The translations under genes were made by a program, and so were the position numbers. Positions 1-11,655 of a stretch of DNA of 64,000 bases are shown here, one piece after another; positions within the stretch are counted from its first letter, which is position 1, and each line of letters opens with the position of its first letter. Source of the stretch: Lateolabrax maculatus (taxonomy: Eukaryota > Chordata > Actinopteri > Acropomatiformes > Lateolabracidae); contig CM062197.1 in the NCBI GenBank assembly GCA_031216445.1, forward strand, positions 25,632,001 through 25,696,000, in the 5' to 3' direction. The notes under the pieces were generated by a model that saw nothing but the letters and a program-made list of their open reading frames with translations, was not told the DNA's origin and did not search any database.

Positions 1-113
1 GTGTGTATTATATTATATCATACATAGCATATATCACATACCAGAATATTCTATTACCGTTATGCCTATTATGTATATTAAAATACGCCGAATCATGTGT
101 CCGGTATCATGCC

Positions 114-242
114 TACATGTATGACGTTTGCAGAAAAAAATCCCGTGAAAATCAGTTTAGTATTCAGAGTTATGATTAATTAAATGCATTGACACTTCAT
201 TGTACCTGCAGACAGATTACACTGAGTGGAGCGGGTGACCGG
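114..242. repeat. Right arm of the promoter inverted repeat (copy 1)
   Basis: Same sequence as 23219-23347, where the partner arm is visible about 380 bp upstream. Here the left arm lies before the window start. The arm ends GGGTGACCGG, just before the YY1-like site. Confidence 0.7.
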
Positions 243-640
243 TCCAAGATGGCGGCCCCACGTCTCGTCAGCGCCAATAGGCAGTAGCGGTCGATGCGGC
301 GTCTACTCTTTATATGTCTATGCCGCACACTGTTTACTTGCGCAGTGCTTGTCTGATCACACGAGGAGCGCAGTGAGAGCCCGCAGATCAGATTTGGGAC
401 AGACAAAAGGGTCTCCCTGTCTGTCTTTTTATCATAGCCTGTTACCATTGCTGGCATACTCAGTGGCCTAAGTTATTCTTTAAGGTTATGTTGTCTAGAA
501 TATGTACATTACAATACTGTCTTTGTGGGTAATAGGCCTATGTTACAGTTTTCACTTGTACTGGAAACAAGATGTTTATGAGTTGTGGTGAGCTTTGGTT
601 GTGTTAAATTGTTGTATTCTTCTTAACTGTCCCCTTCCAG
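243..640 (+). promoter_or_regulatory. Putative promoter / first-exon region of copy 1, with YY1-like site
   Basis: AAGATGGCGGC at 246-256 is the strong form of the YY1 site that often overlaps vertebrate transcription starts. It lies in a CpG-containing stretch (about 230-390) directly after the inverted repeat. The rest, up to the splice acceptor at 640, is AT-rich and looks intronic. No first-exon donor can be fixed with confidence. Function as a promoter is inferred. Confidence 0.45.
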
Positions 641-687
641 GCTCAGGCAGATGGTGATCAATCCACAGTTCCCTTGATACCACATAA
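641..687 (+). other. Short putative 5' exon (copy 1)
   Basis: A 47-nt segment lies between a pyrimidine-rich acceptor (CCCCTTCCAG) and a good donor (GTGAGT at 688). The same segment appears at 23746-23792 and 35104-35150, always in long-type upstream regions. Joined to the zinc-finger exon, no frame through it continues into the zinc-finger frame without a stop or phase shift. It is therefore probably 5' untranslated. Confidence 0.45.
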
Positions 688-938
688 GTGAGTCATTTAC
701 CATTTACCTTTTGTACTGCTGTGTTCATTTGGTAGCTGTTCTTGTCTTAAAGAAGTTAAATGATTAAAAGCTTGATAATTAGATAGATTTTTGCAAGGAT
801 TTAGTTTTTTTCTGTTGCTCTGGTATTTCAAGTCTGATACTGCATGTTAGTGTTTTTGTTTTTTGTTTCTATTTTGCCGGGCTTGATGCTAAAATGATCT
901 TTTCTTTTCAGATTTTTCAAGAAGACAAAAAACTTCCT

Positions 939-1669
939 ATGCAGTGGTCGTGTAAGTACTGCACATTTTGCGCTGAAAAGGAGGCTTCTTACTTAAGCAT
1001 TAGCGCTTAAAACACGGGTGCCACACTCGAATATCACCACTACCGTGCCTTTATAAGGAGTGCCTGTGCACATTTAAATCTTTCAATGCACTCAAAGTCC
1101 ACTTATCAACATGGCACACTCAAAAGGACCTGGGGAACGTGGGTGAAACTGCTTTCCATTGTCAGCTGTGTGACTTTGTGGAGCCTTGCACTGGAGCTGA
1201 CTTTTTTACCCATTTACGAAGACATTTGAAGCTGAAGCAAAAGGTTTCCTGTCCATATCAAGGCTGTAGCTTTCAGAGCAATGTTTATTCAACCTTTAAT
1301 GCACATAAAAGCAAAGAACATCAAGACCACAATAAGATGGCATTCAAACCTGAAATTGTGTCACATAATGTACTTGAGGTACCTCCACCTAATATAAATA
1401 TTCAACCTGAGGATAGTGCCCCTGAAACTGATCAGGTTGAGTTTGAGGTTACTGGGCTCAATGAAGATGTGGGAGACTTGGAGAGTCAGTTGGAACATAA
1501 TGTAGCTGCTGTTTTTCTGAAAATGTCATCGATTCTTAACATCTCTGAAAATGCCCTGCAAGAAGTTATAGAGCAGATCAACCAAATTTATGTGCTTTCA
1601 CAGCCATTGTTACATACCTCGGTTGGAAAAATACTAAATCAACATTGTGGAGATGTTGAGGACTCTTAA
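939..1669 (+). pseudogene. Four-C2H2 zinc-finger protein, copy 1, frameshifted in finger 1
   Basis: Same locus as the intact 243-aa frame (see 35402-36133). After CTFCAEK the sequence reads GGAGGCTTC where intact copies have AGAGGTGCTTC, a net loss of one base. Translation from the ATG at 939 then ends at the TAA at 1008-1010, after about 23 residues. A second difference (TAGCGC for TACCGC) follows. Finger 1 loses its two histidines, while fingers 2-4 are intact in the original frame to the TAA at 1667. This copy alone has Gly for Glu in the VTELNED segment (VTGLNED). Copy 4 carries the same finger-1 lesion, and both follow a long-type promoter region. Confidence 0.85.
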
Positions 1670-4436
1670 GTGAGTGAGATAGCTAAAGTATTTACTGAGA
1701 ATAATGTATTCCTGAAATTCACTTCTACTAGGGGGTCATTGTCAACCACTAGCAAGCGAACATCATACATTTGAAAAGAATTCTCAGTGGTGACGCCTAT
1801 TGAGTTTGTCCTAAAAAATGACAGGCAGACAGTTGTGTATATCCCCATACTAAAAATGCTGCAGACATTACTAAACAATGGAGAAATTTTAGATAAGGCC
1901 ATGTCATCTGAGACAAATTTGTCACAAGGATACAGATCTCACAGGGATGGTTACCGGTTTAAAGACAATTCTCTCTTGACAGAGGAAGAATTCAGGATTG
2001 CTCTTTTCTTGTACATAGATGATTTTGAGGTGGCTAAGCCCTTGGGAACCTCCAGAAAGAAACACAAGCTGCCATCTACTGGGTACTTGGAAATCTACAC
2101 CCTAAATATCGCTCCTCTCTTCATTCCATTCAGCTTGCTCTACTCATCATCGCTGAAGATGATATCAGGAAGTTGACTTTAAATGAGAGACCACAGTCTA
2201 TTGAAGAATTAAAAGTGCAACTGGTAGATAAACTGTCACTGCAGTATGACTTTAAACTGCAGTATGAAGATCAAGACTTCCATAATGCCCTCTGCAATTT
2301 GACTGAAATAACTGATTTACCTGAAAGAGCTACGCTCAAAATCATCCCTCTTGTGACTCTCCATTTAACCGCATTGTCATCACCCACCACAACATCAGAC
2401 ACTGAGTGCAGCACAGCAGACACTGAGATCCTGTCGACAGGAAGAGCATCACCATCGCTAAGACAACAGTGGCCAGATTTCTTTGACATACCCAATTTCT
2501 CAGTTGATGTTGACTATAGACTCAGACAGGCAGATCTTGCCTTTATGAAGGATGGAACACGTATGACTCTACCACGAGATATGAAGCATGACATACTAGA
2601 AAAGCTTGCTGAGACGATGTACAGTTTCAAGGCTTACCCTAAAGATGATGACTTCAGCAGTGTTGCAAAAGCACTAATTAGCAAACACCCCTGCCTCACT
2701 GAGCCTGGACCACACAGATGGTATGGCTGGAAAAACAGCCTTAAATTATCGCACAAAGCTTCAAAAAGCTGGATGTGAGGATGTAGCAATCAATGGAGGC
2801 AAAAGAAGTAAAGGCAACCCAGAAGGAGAATCCTCAAGCAAGAATATCAAACGGCCAAAAAGAGGTGAAGCAAACTCCCTACCTAACTTACCTGAAGGAC
2901 ATGATGAAACAAGCCTTGAAAATGCCAGAAAGGTTCTCGTGGAAGAAATGAAGAAGAAACAACCCAATGGCACTCTCATCTCACAAATGATGGACCAATC
3001 ATTCCCACTACGCAGACAAGAAATTGTAGAAAAGGAACCTGCTGTACAGAACATTGTTGAACGATGGCCAGCACTCTTCACAGACAGGTAAACTATTTTT
3101 GTTCTCAACCAATAAAATAATGCCTATCAAAAAGAAATTCAAGGTGTGTGGCTAGAAATCCAAACACACTTGTTGGAATGTTAACACTTCTGCCATCTCT
3201 CCATCCCTACCCACCCCTCTCTCTCCTTTTCAGGTGTTTGCTGAGTTCAACAGAATCGCAAGTAAGAATCTTGAGGGAGACTTCTTTGAGGCTCTGGACC
3301 AGTATACCCCACGTTTCATTGAACTTTTCAAAACAAGAAGGGGAACTGTTGGCCAGAAGCTCAGTGAGCTGATGCAGCACATGAGCTGGATGGTAAGTAG
3401 GTTAATTTTGCTTTTGATCTGTGTGATAGTTCATCAATCAAGTTCTAAATGAGATGATCCAGCCCAACCTATTCTATTTCCTGTCTGACTTGTGCTTGTG
3501 CCTTGCAAATTACTCTGTTAACTGGTCTTTTCTCTCTCTGTGTATCATTAGACACCAGACGTGACAGTACTTCGCTCTGTTGTCCTCAAAGGCATTCCTA
3601 TTTTACTTGGTGACGACTCCAGTGAATTCTTCAAGACATGCTCTGTAAGTACTTGCACATAAGAAAAAGTTTGGTCTGCATTAAAATAGAACTATATCTG
3701 TGCTGACATAGAAGATGTAATTTTATCTGCACAATATACAATATACATTTTGTACAGTGATTGATGTATTTTGTATGGCAATTCCTCCACAGCTAATCTG
3801 AGAGGTATTTAAACAGCCAGTAAATAAAAATGAAATTTGCCACATAAACGTTGTACACATTAATTAATTGTAAATCTAAGGAGCAGGAGTCCAGGCTGAA
3901 AAGTCAGTGTCACTGTTTAAGAATATATGGACCTTGTGGACCATAGCTTTAGTTTAATCATACCACATTTATTTTGTTGGTTATATTGTAACAATCCAGT
4001 GTGAACACATATTTAAAACCATATTCCCTAGCAAATGCTTTCAACATTAAAAATGAATGTTTAGAAGAGCATAAATTGCCATGCTGAAGAATGTGTGTGT
4101 GTGTCTTTGTAGGGTACAGCGAGAGACGAGGCCCTAGAATGCACTGTCGGTGTGCTGACAGTTGTCAGTGAAGATAATCCTCATGAGGGTCCAAGTTCAG
4201 TAGACCTCCAGCCCATCTCCACTGCCATCATTCTGGAGGGAGGTATCATCATGGATCATATAAAAAAACTTGCCTCAGGCAGTTTGTCTGTTATTTGGGC
4301 TTACATATGCTTTGCATTTGGATTACCCAAAATGCATGGCAAATACACTCAACTTCATTCAGACTGTGATGCTTGGACTGGGAAAGAAAACCTCCCACCA
4401 AAACTGTTAACTTTGAAGAACAGTCTACTGGGTTAG
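1670..4436 (+). pseudogene. SAMD3-like C-terminal gene body, copy 1
   Basis: Continuation of the zinc-finger gene, with the shared disabling changes described for copy 5 (36134-38900). The large exon runs from 912 to the donor after 3087. Further exons are 3234-3392, 3552-3644 and 4113-4436, each flanked by AG and GT, and the last ends at a TAG. Copy-specific features: the first intron's acceptor tract reads CTCTCCTTTTCAG where the others have an A in place of a C, and Ser replaces Tyr in the GEANYLPN segment. Confidence 0.75.
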
Positions 4437-5784
4437 ACCAGTAAAGAGCCATCAGCTGTCAGATAGCACTTTGTGAATTATGCAGCAGTTAATGTTCTCC
4501 TGTTATCAAAGAAAGTTTTATGCTTTCATGCAACTGAGCTGGCTTGTTTATGATCTCAAAAAAAAAAAAAATTCTATTAAAGTGTACCATGTTATGCTAG
4601 TATGCTAATGGTGGAAATAGCGCCACCTTGTGTTGCAAAGAGTTGTTAGATAATGTTGTCAGAAAGGAACCTAGCAAGGTTGACCTGTTTACATTTGTGT
4701 TTTTGGAAAACTTTTAAATATAGTAGTTATAATGTAGTACAAATACAAAACCCAAGGAGTGATGTTTTTCTGTGTTGGTTTAAACCTTGGACTGATGCTC
4801 GCTTTGGGACACAAAAGCATTTGTTGTACTTGATCAGAAATGCAATGATTTTGCATGCACTGAAGTCCTGTAATTATCAGGTGTTTACCTGTTTAATATT
4901 GTGAGACTGTTACATGCATAGAATTAGCTCACAAAAATGTGGTTTTATTTTTGCCATGTCCATGTCATGTTCTACAGTCAAATCAAACCACAAGTTTGTT
5001 GTTTAGCTGCTGTTTTGTACTTGAATGTACAAGAAAGTGATACTTGGGAACAGAACACTTGAGGCTGAATAATAGATTTAATGCATATTGTTATTACAAT
5101 AGCCTAACAGACATAGATCACACTATGAGCAATTTTACAACTAGCTTTAAAATACATTAAATATGACAAGAGGATAGAGAACAGTAATTTTATTGTTTAT
5201 TGTAAGGTTATTACATGAGTGATAAAACACACATTTTATATTGGAGAATTGGAATCAAAAGTAACAATATCGAACATTTATTGTTCAGTCTAGATCTGTC
5301 AGTGATGCAATTATTTTTTTAATAAATGTTGTAATGCAGCTGAACAAACCCAGTGAGTGTTCTTTTAAAGTATATGTTTGTGGTGTTTTTCCCTTTATTA
5401 GGTAATAACAGCTAAAATAGATAAGAAATGGGAGAAGGACAAGGACCCATTCAAGGAAATTGGTTTGTTTAATTTAACTGAACTGAAATGAACTGAAAAA
5501 AAATGAGTGAGTAGTAAGTAGTAGGTATCATAATTCTAAGTGGGGTTAAATTTGTATCAAGCAGTCCACACAAAATGAAAAAATTAAGTTAACACTAAGC
5601 ATGGCTATTAAGTTACATGAACTTTTTTTTTTTTTTTTTTAGTTGTACTACTTGATTTGGTACTGCACACTTAAAATAAACAAGCTTTTCTAACTCACTA
5701 TTCTTAAGATTACTTTGCTTAATTTGCAACGAGTTTGCATACTTTTTTTAAGTAAGGTCAACTAATTAGATTTTACAGTGAGTA

Positions 5785-6341
5785 TACGTACACACGTCTC
5801 CCGCAGAGCTATGTTGAAAGTCCCTCAATATTCAGTCGAGTATTGGCTAATGACCTGCAACACCTAGACGTGTCCAGTACAGTACTACAATATGTAGATG
5901 ATCTCTTGATATGTAGCACCTCCAAAGCTCAATGTGCACAAGACTCAGTCTCAGCCCTGATGGCTTTAGAAAAGGGGGCTCACAAGGTGAGTAAAAATAA
6001 ATTACAGTTTTGCCAGACACAGGTTGAATACTTAGGTAGACAACTCTGTGGCACTAAATGAGCTATAGTGCCCTCACAAATTGAGGCAGTATCGAAAGCT
6101 CCCAAACCACAAACGGTGAGACACATGTCGTCATTTCTGCCATCTCAGCTTTACTAGAAGCCATACACCATCCAAAAGTGTTAGCCATCATTAAATGCGT
6201 AGCTCATCAAAAAACGAATTCCCTGATAGCTAAAGGCAACAACTTAGCAGATGAAGCCGCAAAACGCATAGCTACACCCACCTGTATAGGACCACTGCTA
6301 GTAGCTGGAGATTGTGAACCACTGACAAACTTATATATATA

Positions 6342-6378
<37 letters not shown>

Positions 6379-6661
6379 CTATATATATGTGCTGCTATGT
6401 AATAGCAGCACAACATCAGGCAAGTCCATATGCACATTCTGTATGGGCAAAAAGGGGGGCAAGTATAATCACTGAAGAAGGTCCATCACATGGGCTATGG
6501 CAAAGTGCACATGGACATATTGTCCTCCCAACATCTTTGGTACAGGTTGCTACACGTAGTGCGCATGGTCAGGACCATTGCACAAGTGGGGAGGTGTTGA
6601 GACGCCTTCAAGCAGTCTGGTGGTCACCATTTTTCCAACCTGCGTTTGTAGCTGAGACAAT
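5785..6661 (+). pseudogene. ERV pol 3' fragment (RT-RNase H-integrase N-end), copy 1
   Basis: Retroviral pol resumes right after the AGTA flank, in the RT frame. Residues around YVDD (the RT active-site box) are at 5898-5909. The RT piece closes at the TGA at 6059. A deletion then leads to an RNase H tail (HQKTNSLIAKGNNLADEAAK), a TA microsatellite, and the integrase N-terminal domain with an HGQDH motif. At 6661 it joins the intron upstream of the next zinc-finger exon. The fragment is inactive. This copy has CCAACC (Gln) near 6637 where the others have CCGACC (Arg). Confidence 0.8.
6332..6375. repeat. (TA)n microsatellite plus short hairpin, copy 1
   Basis: 44 bp of TA interrupted by one G. 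It is followed at 6389-6411 by a perfect 9-bp stem (GTGCTGCTA / TAGCAGCAC) with a 5-base loop. It separates RNase H from integrase coding. Confidence 0.9.
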
Positions 6662-6808
6662 TTTGCAAGGAAGGTTTTTTTCTGTTGCTCTGGTATTTCA
6701 AGTCTGATACTGCATGTTAGTGTTTTTGTTTTTTGTTTCTATTTTGCCGGGCTTGATGCTAAAATGATCTTTTCTTTTCAGATTTTTCAAGAAGACAAAA
6801 AACTTCCT

Positions 6809-7540
6809 ATGCAGTGGTTGTGTAAGTACTGCACATTTTGTGCTGAAAAGAGGTGCTTCTTACTTAAGCATTACCGCTTAAAACACGGGTGCCACACTCG
6901 AATATCACCACTACCGTGCCTTTATAAGGAGTGCCTGTGCACATTTAAATCTTTCAATGCACTCAAAGTCCACTTATCAACATGGCACACTCAAAAGGAC
7001 CTGGGGAATGTGGGTGAAACTGCTTTCCATTGTCAGCTGTGTGACTTTGTGGAGCCTTGCACTGGAGCTGACTTTTTTACCCATTTACGAAGACATTTGA
7101 AGCTGAAGCAAAAGGTTTCCTGTCCATATCAAGGCTGTAGCTTTCAGAGCAATGTTTATTCAACCTTTAATGCACATAAAAGCAAAGAACATCAAGACCA
7201 CAATAAGATGGCATTCAAACCTGAAATTGTGTCACATAATGTACTTGAGGTACCTCCACCTAATATAAATATTCAACCTGAGGATAGTGCCCCTGAAACT
7301 GATCAGGTTGAGTTTGAGGTTACTGAGCTCAATGAAGATGTGGGAGACTTGGAGAGTCAGTTGGAACATAATGTAGCTGCTGTTTTTCTGAAAATGTCAT
7401 CGATTCTTAACATCTCTGAAAATGCCCTGCAAGAAGTTATAGAGCAGATCAACCAAATTTATGTGCTTTCACAGCCATTGTTACATACCTCGGTTGGAAA
7501 AATACTAAATCAACATTGTGGAGATGTTGAGGACTCTTAA
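6809..7540 (+). CDS. Four-C2H2 zinc-finger protein, copy 2 (open, 243 aa)
   Basis: Open from the ATG at 6809, inside the exon that starts at 6782, to the TAA at 7538. All four fingers keep their Cys and His ligands. Variant residues: Leu4, Val54, Thr119. An ATG at 6764 would extend the frame upstream by 15 residues, but it lies before the TTTTCAG acceptor and is probably intronic. There is no promoter in this unit, so any transcript would have to start in retroviral sequence or in the long unit upstream. See copy 5 for domain positions. Confidence 0.55.
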   Translation: MQWLCKYCTFCAEKRCFLLKHYRLKHGCHTRISPLPCLYKECLCTFKSFNALKVHLSTWHTQKDLGNVGETAFHCQLCDFVEPCTGADFFTHLRRHLKLKQKVSCPYQGCSFQSNVYSTFNAHKSKEHQDHNKMAFKPEIVSHNVLEVPPPNINIQPEDSAPETDQVEFEVTELNEDVGDLESQLEHNVAAVFLKMSSILNISENALQEVIEQINQIYVLSQPLLHTSVGKILNQHCGDVEDS

Positions 7541-10308
7541 GTGAGTGAGATAGCTAAAGTATTTACTGAGAATAATGTATTCCTGAAATTCACTTCTACT
7601 AGGGGGTCATTGTCAACCACTAGCAAGCGAACATCATACATTTGAAAAGAATTCTCAGTGGTGACGCCTATTGAGTTTGTCCTAAAAAATGACAGGCAGA
7701 CAGTTGTGTATATCCCCATACTAAAAATGCTGCAGACATTACTAAACAATGGAGAAATTTTAGATAAGGCCATGTCATCTGAGACAAATTTGTCACAAGG
7801 ATACAGATCTCACAGGGATGGTTACCGGTTTAAAGACAATTCTCTCTTGACAGAGGAAGAATTCAGGATTGCTCTTTTCTTGTACATAGATGATTTTGAG
7901 GTGGCTAAGCCCTTGGGAACCTCCAGAAAGAAACACAAGCTGCCATCTACTGGGTACTTGGAAATCTACACCCTAAATATCGCTCCTCTCTTCATTCCAT
8001 TCAGCTTGCTCTACTCATCATCGCTGAAGATGATATCAGGAAGTTGACTTTAAATGAGAGACCACAGTCTATTGAAGAATTAAAAGTGCAACTGGTAGAT
8101 AAACTGTCACTGCAGTATGACTTTAAACTGCAGTATGAAGATCAAGACTTCCATAATGCCCTCTGCAATTTGACTGAAATAACTGATTTACCTGAAAGAG
8201 CTACGCTCAAAATCATCCCTCTTGTGACTCTCCATTTAACCGCATTGTCATCACCCACCACAACATCAGACACTGAGTGCAGCACAGCAGACACTGAGAT
8301 CCTGTCGACAGGAAGAGCATCACCATCGCTAAGACAACAGTGGCCAGATTTCTTTGACATACCCAATTTCTCAGTTGATGTTGACTATAGACTCAGACAG
8401 GCAGATCTTGCCTTTATGAAGGATGGAACACGTATGACTCTACCACGAGATATGAAGCATGACATACTAGAAAAGCTTGCTGAGACGATGTACAGTTTCA
8501 AGGCTTACCCTAAAGATGATGACTTCAGCAGTGTTGCAAAAGCACTAATTAGCAAACACCCCTGCCTCACTGAGCCTGGACCACACAGATGGTATGGCTG
8601 GAAAAACAGCCTTAAATTATCGCACAAAGCTTCAAAAAGCTGGATGTGAGGATGTAGCAATCAATGGAGGCAAAAGAAGTAAAGGCAACCCAGAAGGAGA
8701 ATCCTCAAGCAAGAATATCAAACGGCCAAAAAGAGGTGAAGCAAACTACCTACCTAACTTACCTGAAGGACATGATGAAACAAGCCTTGAAAATGCCAGA
8801 AAGGTTCCTCGTGGAAGAAATGAAGAAGAAACAACCCAATGGCACTCTCATCTCACAAATGATGGACCAATCATTCCCACTACGCAGACAAGAAATTGTA
8901 GAAAAGGAACCTGCTGTACAGAACATTGTTGAACGATGGCCAGCACTCTTCACAGACAGGTAAACTATTTTTGTTCTCAACCAATAAAATAATGCCTATC
9001 AAAAAGAAATTCAAGGTGTGTGGCTAGAAATCCAAACACACTTGTTGGAATGTTAACACTTCTGCCATCTCTCCATCCCTACCCACCCCTCTCTCTACTT
9101 TTCAGGTGTTTGCTGAGTTCAACAGAATCGCAAGTAAGAATCTTGAGGGAGACTTCTTTGAGGCTCTGGACCAGTATACCCCACGTTTCATTGAACTTTT
9201 CAAAACAAGAAGGGGAACTGTTGGCCAGAAGCTCAGTGAGCTGATGCAGCACATGAGCTGGATGGTAAGTAGGTTAATTTTGCTTTTGATCTGTGTGATA
9301 GTTCATCAATCAAGTTCTAAATGAGATGATCCAGCCCAACCTATTCTATTTCCTGTCTGACTTGTGCTTGTGCCTTGCAAATTACTCTGTTAACTGGTCT
9401 TTTCTCTCTCTGTGTATCATTAGACACCAGACGTGACAGTACTTCGCTCTGTTGTCCTCAAAGGCATTCCTATTTTACTTGGTGACGACTCCAGTGAATT
9501 CTTCAAGACATGCTCTGTAAGTACTTGCACATAAGAAAAAGTTTGGTCTGCATTAAAATAGAACTATATCTGTGCTGACATAGAAGATGTAATTTTATCT
9601 GCACAATATACAATATACATTTTGTACAGTGATTGATGTATTTTGTATGGCAATTCCTCCACAGCTAATCTGAGAGGTATTTAAACAGCCAGTAAATAAA
9701 AATGAAATTTGCCACATAAACGTTGTACACATTAATTAATTGTAAATCTAAGGAGCAGGAGTCCAGGCTGAAAAGTCAGTGTCACTGTTTAAGAATATAT
9801 GGACCTTGTGGACCATAGCTTTAGTTTAATCATACCACATTTATTTTGTTGGTTATATTGTAACAATCCAGTGTGAACACATATTTAAAACCATATTCCC
9901 TAGCAAATGCTTTCAACATTAAAAATGAATGTTTAGAAGAGCATAAATTGCCATGCTGAAGAATGTGTGTGTGTGTCTTTGTAGGGTACAGCGAGAGACG
10001 AGGCCCTAGAATGCACTGTCGGTGTGCTGACAGTTGTCAGTGAAGATAATCCTCATGAGGGTCCAAGTTCAGTAGACCTCCAGCCCATCTCCACTGCCAT
10101 CATTCTGGAGGGAGGTATCATCATGGATCATATAAAAAAACTTGCCTCAGGCAGTTTGTCTGTTATTTGGGCTTACATATGCTTTGCATTTGGATTACCC
10201 AAAATGCATGGCAAATACACTCAACTTCATTCAGACTGTGATGCTTGGACTGGGAAAGAAAACCTCCCACCAAAACTGTTAACTTTGAAGAACAGTCTAC
10301 TGGGTTAG
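7541..10308 (+). pseudogene. SAMD3-like C-terminal gene body, copy 2
   Basis: Large exon to 8959, then 9106-9264, 9424-9516 and 9985-10308. In addition to the lesions common to all copies, this one has an extra C in GGTTCCTCGTGG near 8806, a private frameshift before the VEEMKKKQPNG segment. The stretch from there to the donor is displaced by one base. Confidence 0.75.
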
Positions 10309-11655
10309 ACCAGTAAAGAGCCATCAGCTGTCAGATAGCACTTTGTAAATTATGCAGCAGTTAATGTTCTCCTGTTATCAGAGAAAGTTTTATGCTTTCA
10401 TGCAACTGAGCTGGCTTGTTTATGATCTCAAAAAAAAAAAAAATTCTATTAAAGTGTACCATGTTATGCTAGTATGCTAATGGTGGAAATAGCGCCACCT
10501 TGTGTTGCAAAGAGTTGTTAGATAATGTTGTCAGAAAGGAACCTAGCAAGGTTGACCTGTTTACATTTGTGTTTTGCGAAAACTTTTAATTATAGTAGTT
10601 ATAATGTAGTACAAATACAAAACCCAAGGAGTGATGTTTTTCTGTGTTGGTTTAAACCTTGGACTGATGCTCGCTTTGGGACACAAAAGCATTTGTTGTA
10701 CTTGATCAGAAATGCAATGATTTTGCATGCACTGAAGTCCTGTAATTATCAGGTGTTTACCTGTTTAATATTGTGAGACTGTTACATGCATAGAATTAGC
10801 TCACAAAAATGTGGTTTTATTTTTGCCATGTCCATGTCATGTTCTACAGTCAAATCAAACCACAAGTTTGTTGTTTAGCTGCTGTTTTGTACTTGAATGT
10901 ACAAGAAAGTGATACTTGGGAACAGAACACTTGAGGCTGAATAATAGATTTAATGCATATTGTTATTACAACAGCCTAACAGACATAGATCACACTATGA
11001 GCAATTTTGCAACTAGCTTTAAAATACATTAAATATGACAAGAGGATAGAGAACAGTAATTTTATTGTTTATTGTAAGGTTATTACATGAGTGATAAAAC
11101 ACACATTTTATATTGGAGAATTGGAATCAAAAGTAACAATATCGAACATTTATTGTTCAGTCTAGATCTGTCAGTGATGCAATTATTTTTTTAATAAATG
11201 TTGTAATGCAGCTGAACAAACCCAGTGAGTGTTCTTTTAAAGTATATGTTTGTGGTGTTTTTTCCTTTATTAGGTAATAACAGCTAAAATAGATAAGAAA
11301 TGGGAGAAGGACAAGGACCCATTCAAGGAAATTGGTTTGTTTAATTTAACTGAACTGAAATGAACTGAAAAAAAATGAGTGAGTAGTAAGTAGTAGGTAT
11401 CATAATTCTAAGTGGGGTTAAATTTGTATCAAGCAGTCCACACAAAATTAAAAAATTAAGTTAACACTAAGCATGGCTATTAAGTTACATGAACTTTTTT
11501 TTTTTTTTTTTAGTTGTACTACTTGATTTGGTACTGCACACTTAAAATAAACAAGCTTTTCTAACTCACTATTCTTAAGATTACTTTGCTTAATTTGCAA
11601 CGAGTTTGCATACTTGTTTTAAGTAAGGTCAACTAATTAGATTTTACAGTGAGTA

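Larger units (their letters stand above)
1..5780 (+). mobile_element. Gene-bearing TIR element, copy 1 (5' end outside the window)
   Basis: This is the 3' part of the 7.38-kb element described in full at 21513-28894. It includes the long-type upstream region, which short units lack, and ends TTTACAGTG at 5780 followed by AGTA and retroviral pol. From 4437 to 5780 there is no coding region: an A-run near 4559, an ATTAAA signal just after it, AT-rich sequence with AATAAA, an exon-like segment at 5402-5462, a long T-run near 5622, and the 3' terminal sequence with ACTTAA-type motifs. Copy-1 differences there include TTTGTGAATT where other copies have TTTGTAAATT. Confidence 0.8.
6662..11651 (+). 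mobile_element. Gene-bearing TIR element, copy 2 (5' truncated by short-unit junction)
   Basis: Begins in the intron just before the zinc-finger exon, so promoter and 5' exon are absent. Ends TTTACAGTG at 11651, followed by AGTA. The gene-free stretch 10309-11651 has the same contents as in copy 1. It differs in GTGGTGTTTTTTCC near 11258 and a CATACTTGTTTTAAG variant near 11610. Confidence 0.8.

Noticed and set aside
1139..1669. 176-residue zinc-finger frame in copies 1 and 4 as a separate shorter protein
   Set aside because: It begins at a GTG, not an ATG, and is only the downstream remainder of the frameshifted 243-aa frame.
1666..1902. Minus-strand open frame of 78 residues opposite the gene body, repeated in every copy
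   Set aside because: It lies antisense to family-like coding sequence, has no recognisable domain, and recurs only because the unit recurs.
3148..3372. Open frame running from the intron into the VFAEFNRI exon
   Set aside because: It uses the wrong frame of the exon, crosses a clear splice acceptor, and shows no family resemblance.
4653..4904. 83-residue open frame in the 3' flank
   Set aside because: It follows the gene's stop and poly-A-like site, varies by indels between copies (copies 3, 4 and 6 change its end), and has no recognisable motif.
6571..6707. Possible integrase-zinc-finger fusion protein at the short-unit junction
   Set aside because: The integrase frame meets a stop about 15 codons after the junction (ending VALVFQV), upstream of the zinc-finger exon.
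6764..6808. Upstream ATG that would extend the zinc-finger protein by 15 residues
   Set aside because: The ATG lies before a good TTTTCAG acceptor, so it is probably intronic. The downstream ATG immediately before finger 1 fits the family better.
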